Origin: Cytobacillus stercorigallinarum
GTDB lineage: Bacteria > Bacillota > Bacilli > Bacillales > Cytobacillaceae
Length of the DNA: 64,000 bases
NCBI RefSeq assembly: GCF_014836495.1
Contig: NZ_JACSQT010000001.1
Location: forward strand, 744,001 to 808,000
Reading direction: 5' to 3'
A program made the position numbers and the translations under genes. Position 1 is the first letter of the stretch, and each line of letters opens with the position of its first letter. A model generated the notes under the pieces. The model made no database searches. It was not told the origin of the DNA and saw nothing but the letters and a program-made list of their open reading frames with translations. Positions 62,345 through 64,000 of this stretch are shown here, piece by piece.

Positions 62345-62367
62345 TGCCGAATAATCGGCATTTTTTT
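62345..62367 (+). terminator. kamR terminator, also candidate KamR enhancer site
   Basis: TGCCGA-ATAA-TCGGCA followed by seven T residues is a standard intrinsic terminator. The stem is a perfect 16-bp palindrome related to those upstream of kamR, centred about 115-120 bp from the kamA -24 box, a normal distance for a sigma-54 activator site. Confidence 0.75.
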
Positions 62368-62463
62368 ATGGCCAATGATTGTGAAAAGCCCTTCTAGGGT
62401 CTGTCCCTGCCATTAGTAGCCACGTTGTAGGTATTCGCATATCTTATTCTTAGAATGAAATTG

Positions 62464-62480
62464 TTGGCATAGCATTTGCA
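62464..62480 (+). promoter_or_regulatory. Sigma-54 (-24/-12) promoter of kamA
   Basis: TTGGCATAGCATTTGCA matches the consensus TGGCAC-N5-TTGCW. The invariant GG (62466-62467) and GC (62478-62479) are 12 bases apart as required. Transcription should begin near 62491, so the protein start must be downstream, at GTG 62518. Confidence 0.88.
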
Positions 62481-62517
62481 TAATAAGATTGACGACTACT
62501 TTGAAGGGGGAAACCAT

Positions 62518-63933
62518 GTGAAACAGTTTTTGTATAAGCCGAAAAGGCATTGGAAGGATATCGAACTTTGGAAAGATGTACCTGAGGAAAAATGGAACGA
62601 TTGGTTATGGCAACTAACCAATACGATTAGAACGTTAGATGATTTAAAAAAGGTTATTCATTTAACGCCTGAAGAGGAAGAAGGCGTTAAAATATCAACG
62701 AAAACCATTCCATTGAATATTACACCTTATTATGCCTCACTGATGAGTCAAGACGATCCACGCTGCCCGATTCGCATGCAATCGGTACCCATTTCAGAAG
62801 AAATTCATAAAACCAAATATGATTTGGAAGATCCACTTCATGAGGACGAGGATTCGCCTGTAGCTGGATTGACTCATCGTTATCCAGATCGCGTCCTCTT
62901 CTTAGTAACCAATCAATGTTCTATGTATTGCCGTTATTGTACAAGGAGAAGGTTTTCTGGGCAAATCGGCATGGGTGTTCCGAAGAAACAATTAGATGAT
63001 GCAATTGATTATATTAAAAACACACCTGAAGTTCGTGATGTCCTCATATCAGGAGGAGACGGCCTATTAATTAATGATAAAATCCTCGAATATATTTTAA
63101 AAAGCTTGCGAGAAATTGATCACGTGGAAATTATTAGAATTGGTACAAGAGCACCTGTCGTGTTCCCGCAAAGAATTACGGAAAATCTATGTAATATTTT
63201 GAAAAAGTATCATCCAGTCTGGTTAAATACCCATTTTAATACATCGATTGAAATTACTGAAGAATCGAAAAAGGCTTGTGAAATGTTAGCAAATGCTGGT
63301 GTGCCAGTAGGGAATCAATCAGTTATTTTGGCAGGTATCAATGATAGTGTACCAATTATGAAAAAGCTGATGCATGACTTAGTTAAGATTAGAGTAAGGC
63401 CGTATTATATTTATCAATGTGACTTATCTGAAGGGATTGGCCATTTCCGTGCGCCTGTTTCAAAAGGGTTAGAGATTATTGAAGGTTTGCGAGGTCATAC
63501 TTCAGGATATGCTGTGCCAACGTTTGTTGTAGATGCGCCAGGAGGAGGAGGGAAAATTGCCCTTCAGCCGAATTACTTGATCTCACAAAGTGCGGATAAA
63601 GTAGTCTTAAGAAACTTTGAGGGGGTAATTACGACTTATCCAGAGCCTGAAAACTATGTCGCAGGTAAAGCTGATGATTATTTCCAAGGTGTATATGGAG
63701 ATATGGAAGAGATGAAATCAAAAGTTGGCGTGGCAGGCCTATTGAATGATGAAGCATTTAATCTTGTCCCAGAAGGACTATCTAGATTAAATCGCCGGGA
63801 TCATTATGACCATGATCCATCTCATAGTAATTTGAAGAATCGTAGAGAAAAACGTGACGAGTTAAAAGAAAAGAAATACCAAGCAGAACAAAAGAAAAGG
63901 TCAGAATCGGAAACGGCAGCTTCTAATGAGTGA
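62518..63933 (+). CDS. kamA: L-lysine 2,3-aminomutase KamA
   Basis: 471-residue radical-SAM, PLP-dependent enzyme converting L-lysine to beta-lysine. The 4Fe-4S motif is CSMYCRYC (CxxxCxxC) in QCSMYCRYCTRRRF. The PLP lysine lies in the C-terminal part (APGGGGKIAL), and zinc-region cysteines are absent from the tail, which is a Lys/Glu-rich helix. GTG 62518 with GAAGGGGG is chosen; the frame is open upstream but that region precedes the sigma-54 start point. The length is the same as B. subtilis KamA (471). The yokU-like gene begins ten bases after the stop. Confidence 0.95.
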   Translation: MKQFLYKPKRHWKDIELWKDVPEEKWNDWLWQLTNTIRTLDDLKKVIHLTPEEEEGVKISTKTIPLNITPYYASLMSQDDPRCPIRMQSVPISEEIHKTKYDLEDPLHEDEDSPVAGLTHRYPDRVLFLVTNQCSMYCRYCTRRRFSGQIGMGVPKKQLDDAIDYIKNTPEVRDVLISGGDGLLINDKILEYILKSLREIDHVEIIRIGTRAPVVFPQRITENLCNILKKYHPVWLNTHFNTSIEITEESKKACEMLANAGVPVGNQSVILAGINDSVPIMKKLMHDLVKIRVRPYYIYQCDLSEGIGHFRAPVSKGLEIIEGLRGHTSGYAVPTFVVDAPGGGGKIALQPNYLISQSADKVVLRNFEGVITTYPEPENYVAGKADDYFQGVYGDMEEMKSKVGVAGLLNDEAFNLVPEGLSRLNRRDHYDHDPSHSNLKNRREKRDELKEKKYQAEQKKRSESETAASNE

Positions 63934-63943
63934 GGTGATAACA

Positions 63944-64000
63944 ATGCACAGCCATTGTACATGGTGTGATAGTAAACATATTGAAGAGAAAAAAGCCAGT
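63944..64000 (+). CDS. Start of a YokU-like protein (3' end outside window)
   Basis: Nineteen codons from ATG 63944 after GTGAGGTGAT. The visible protein begins MHSHCTWCDS, with a CxxC pair as in the small YokU zinc-type proteins that follow kamA in Bacillus. Too little is present to be sure. It would be cotranscribed with kamA. Confidence 0.6.
   Translation, partial: MHSHCTWCDSKHIEEKKAS

Noticed and set aside
1..64000. tRNA, rRNA, prophage or insertion sequence genes
   Set aside because: None recognised on either strand; no transposase, integrase or recombinase frames.

Overview
The window is AT-rich (roughly one third G+C), densely coded chromosomal DNA from a spore-forming member of the Bacillaceae. 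Support for this comes from a splAB spore photoproduct lyase operon, a YjcZ-type sporulation microprotein, GGAGG-type ribosome binding sites, frequent TTG and GTG starts, and gene order. From memory, the order dynA, (ypcP), ypdQ/ypeP/ypeQ, cspD, metA, ypgR, yphP (brxA), ypiP, ypjP, thyA, dfrA, ilvA, ypmQ, ypmR, ypmS, msrA/msrB follows the same arm of the Bacillus subtilis chromosome. Differences from it show up as inserted blocks. No rRNA, tRNA, phage, transposase or CRISPR array was seen.

Layout. 1-4.5 kb: 3' part of a double dynamin (dynA), a small Cys-rich protein and a rhodanese-type sulfurtransferase. 4.6-7.3 kb: YpcP 5'-3' exonuclease, splA-splB and a small conserved protein. 7.3-10 kb: an EamA transporter, two divergent RNase H paralogues, a zinc-finger microprotein and a cold-shock protein. 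10.8-17.5 kb: a manganese block, with ABC importer mntABCD behind an MntR-type operator, topB, then mntR itself. 17.5-29.6 kb: a methyltransferase, an AIM24 protein, metA (acetyl-CoA type), fhs, an ABC-F ATPase, the CvfC/YpgR HEAT protein, bacilliredoxin, YpiP, an aminotransferase and YpjP.

29.6-38.9 kb is a co-directional tellurium/chemical-stress (Ter) island: TerC, a CitE-like lyase, a TRSP-tailed phosphoribosyltransferase, a StiP-type protein with a Pelota-like tail, a HAD phosphatase, YceG, TelA and TerD. It lies between ypjP and thyA, which I recall as near neighbours in B. subtilis. The lyase, PRTases and HAD resemble the module predicted by comparative genomics to make a nucleoside-like metabolite. 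A secreted anthrax-lethal-factor-like metalloprotease follows and may be cotranscribed with thyA.

39.7-50 kb: thyA, a composite repeat, dfrA, ilvA, tatA, tatC, degV, sco, a GDSL lipoprotein, ypmS, a DUF4397 protein, msrA and msrB. 50-55.5 kb: an IclR regulator, a secreted DUF3500 protein, a secreted SGNH hydrolase, a YjcZ microprotein, an S66 peptidase and a 51-bp tandem repeat array of about ten copies. 55.5-64 kb: the lysine 2,3-aminomutase (kam/yod) locus: aminotransferase yodT, CoA-transferase pair, yodQ deacylase, a decayed aldehyde dehydrogenase remnant, yodP (beta-lysine acetyltransferase), sigma-54 activator kamR, kamA, and the start of a yokU-like gene.

The most interesting new signal is at the kam locus. 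A near-consensus sigma-54 -24/-12 promoter precedes kamA. A shared 16-bp palindrome lies both upstream of kamR (two sites 21 bp apart) and about 105 bp upstream of the kamA promoter. The kamA copy is at the same time the stem of the kamR terminator, so one sequence may act as both enhancer site and terminator.
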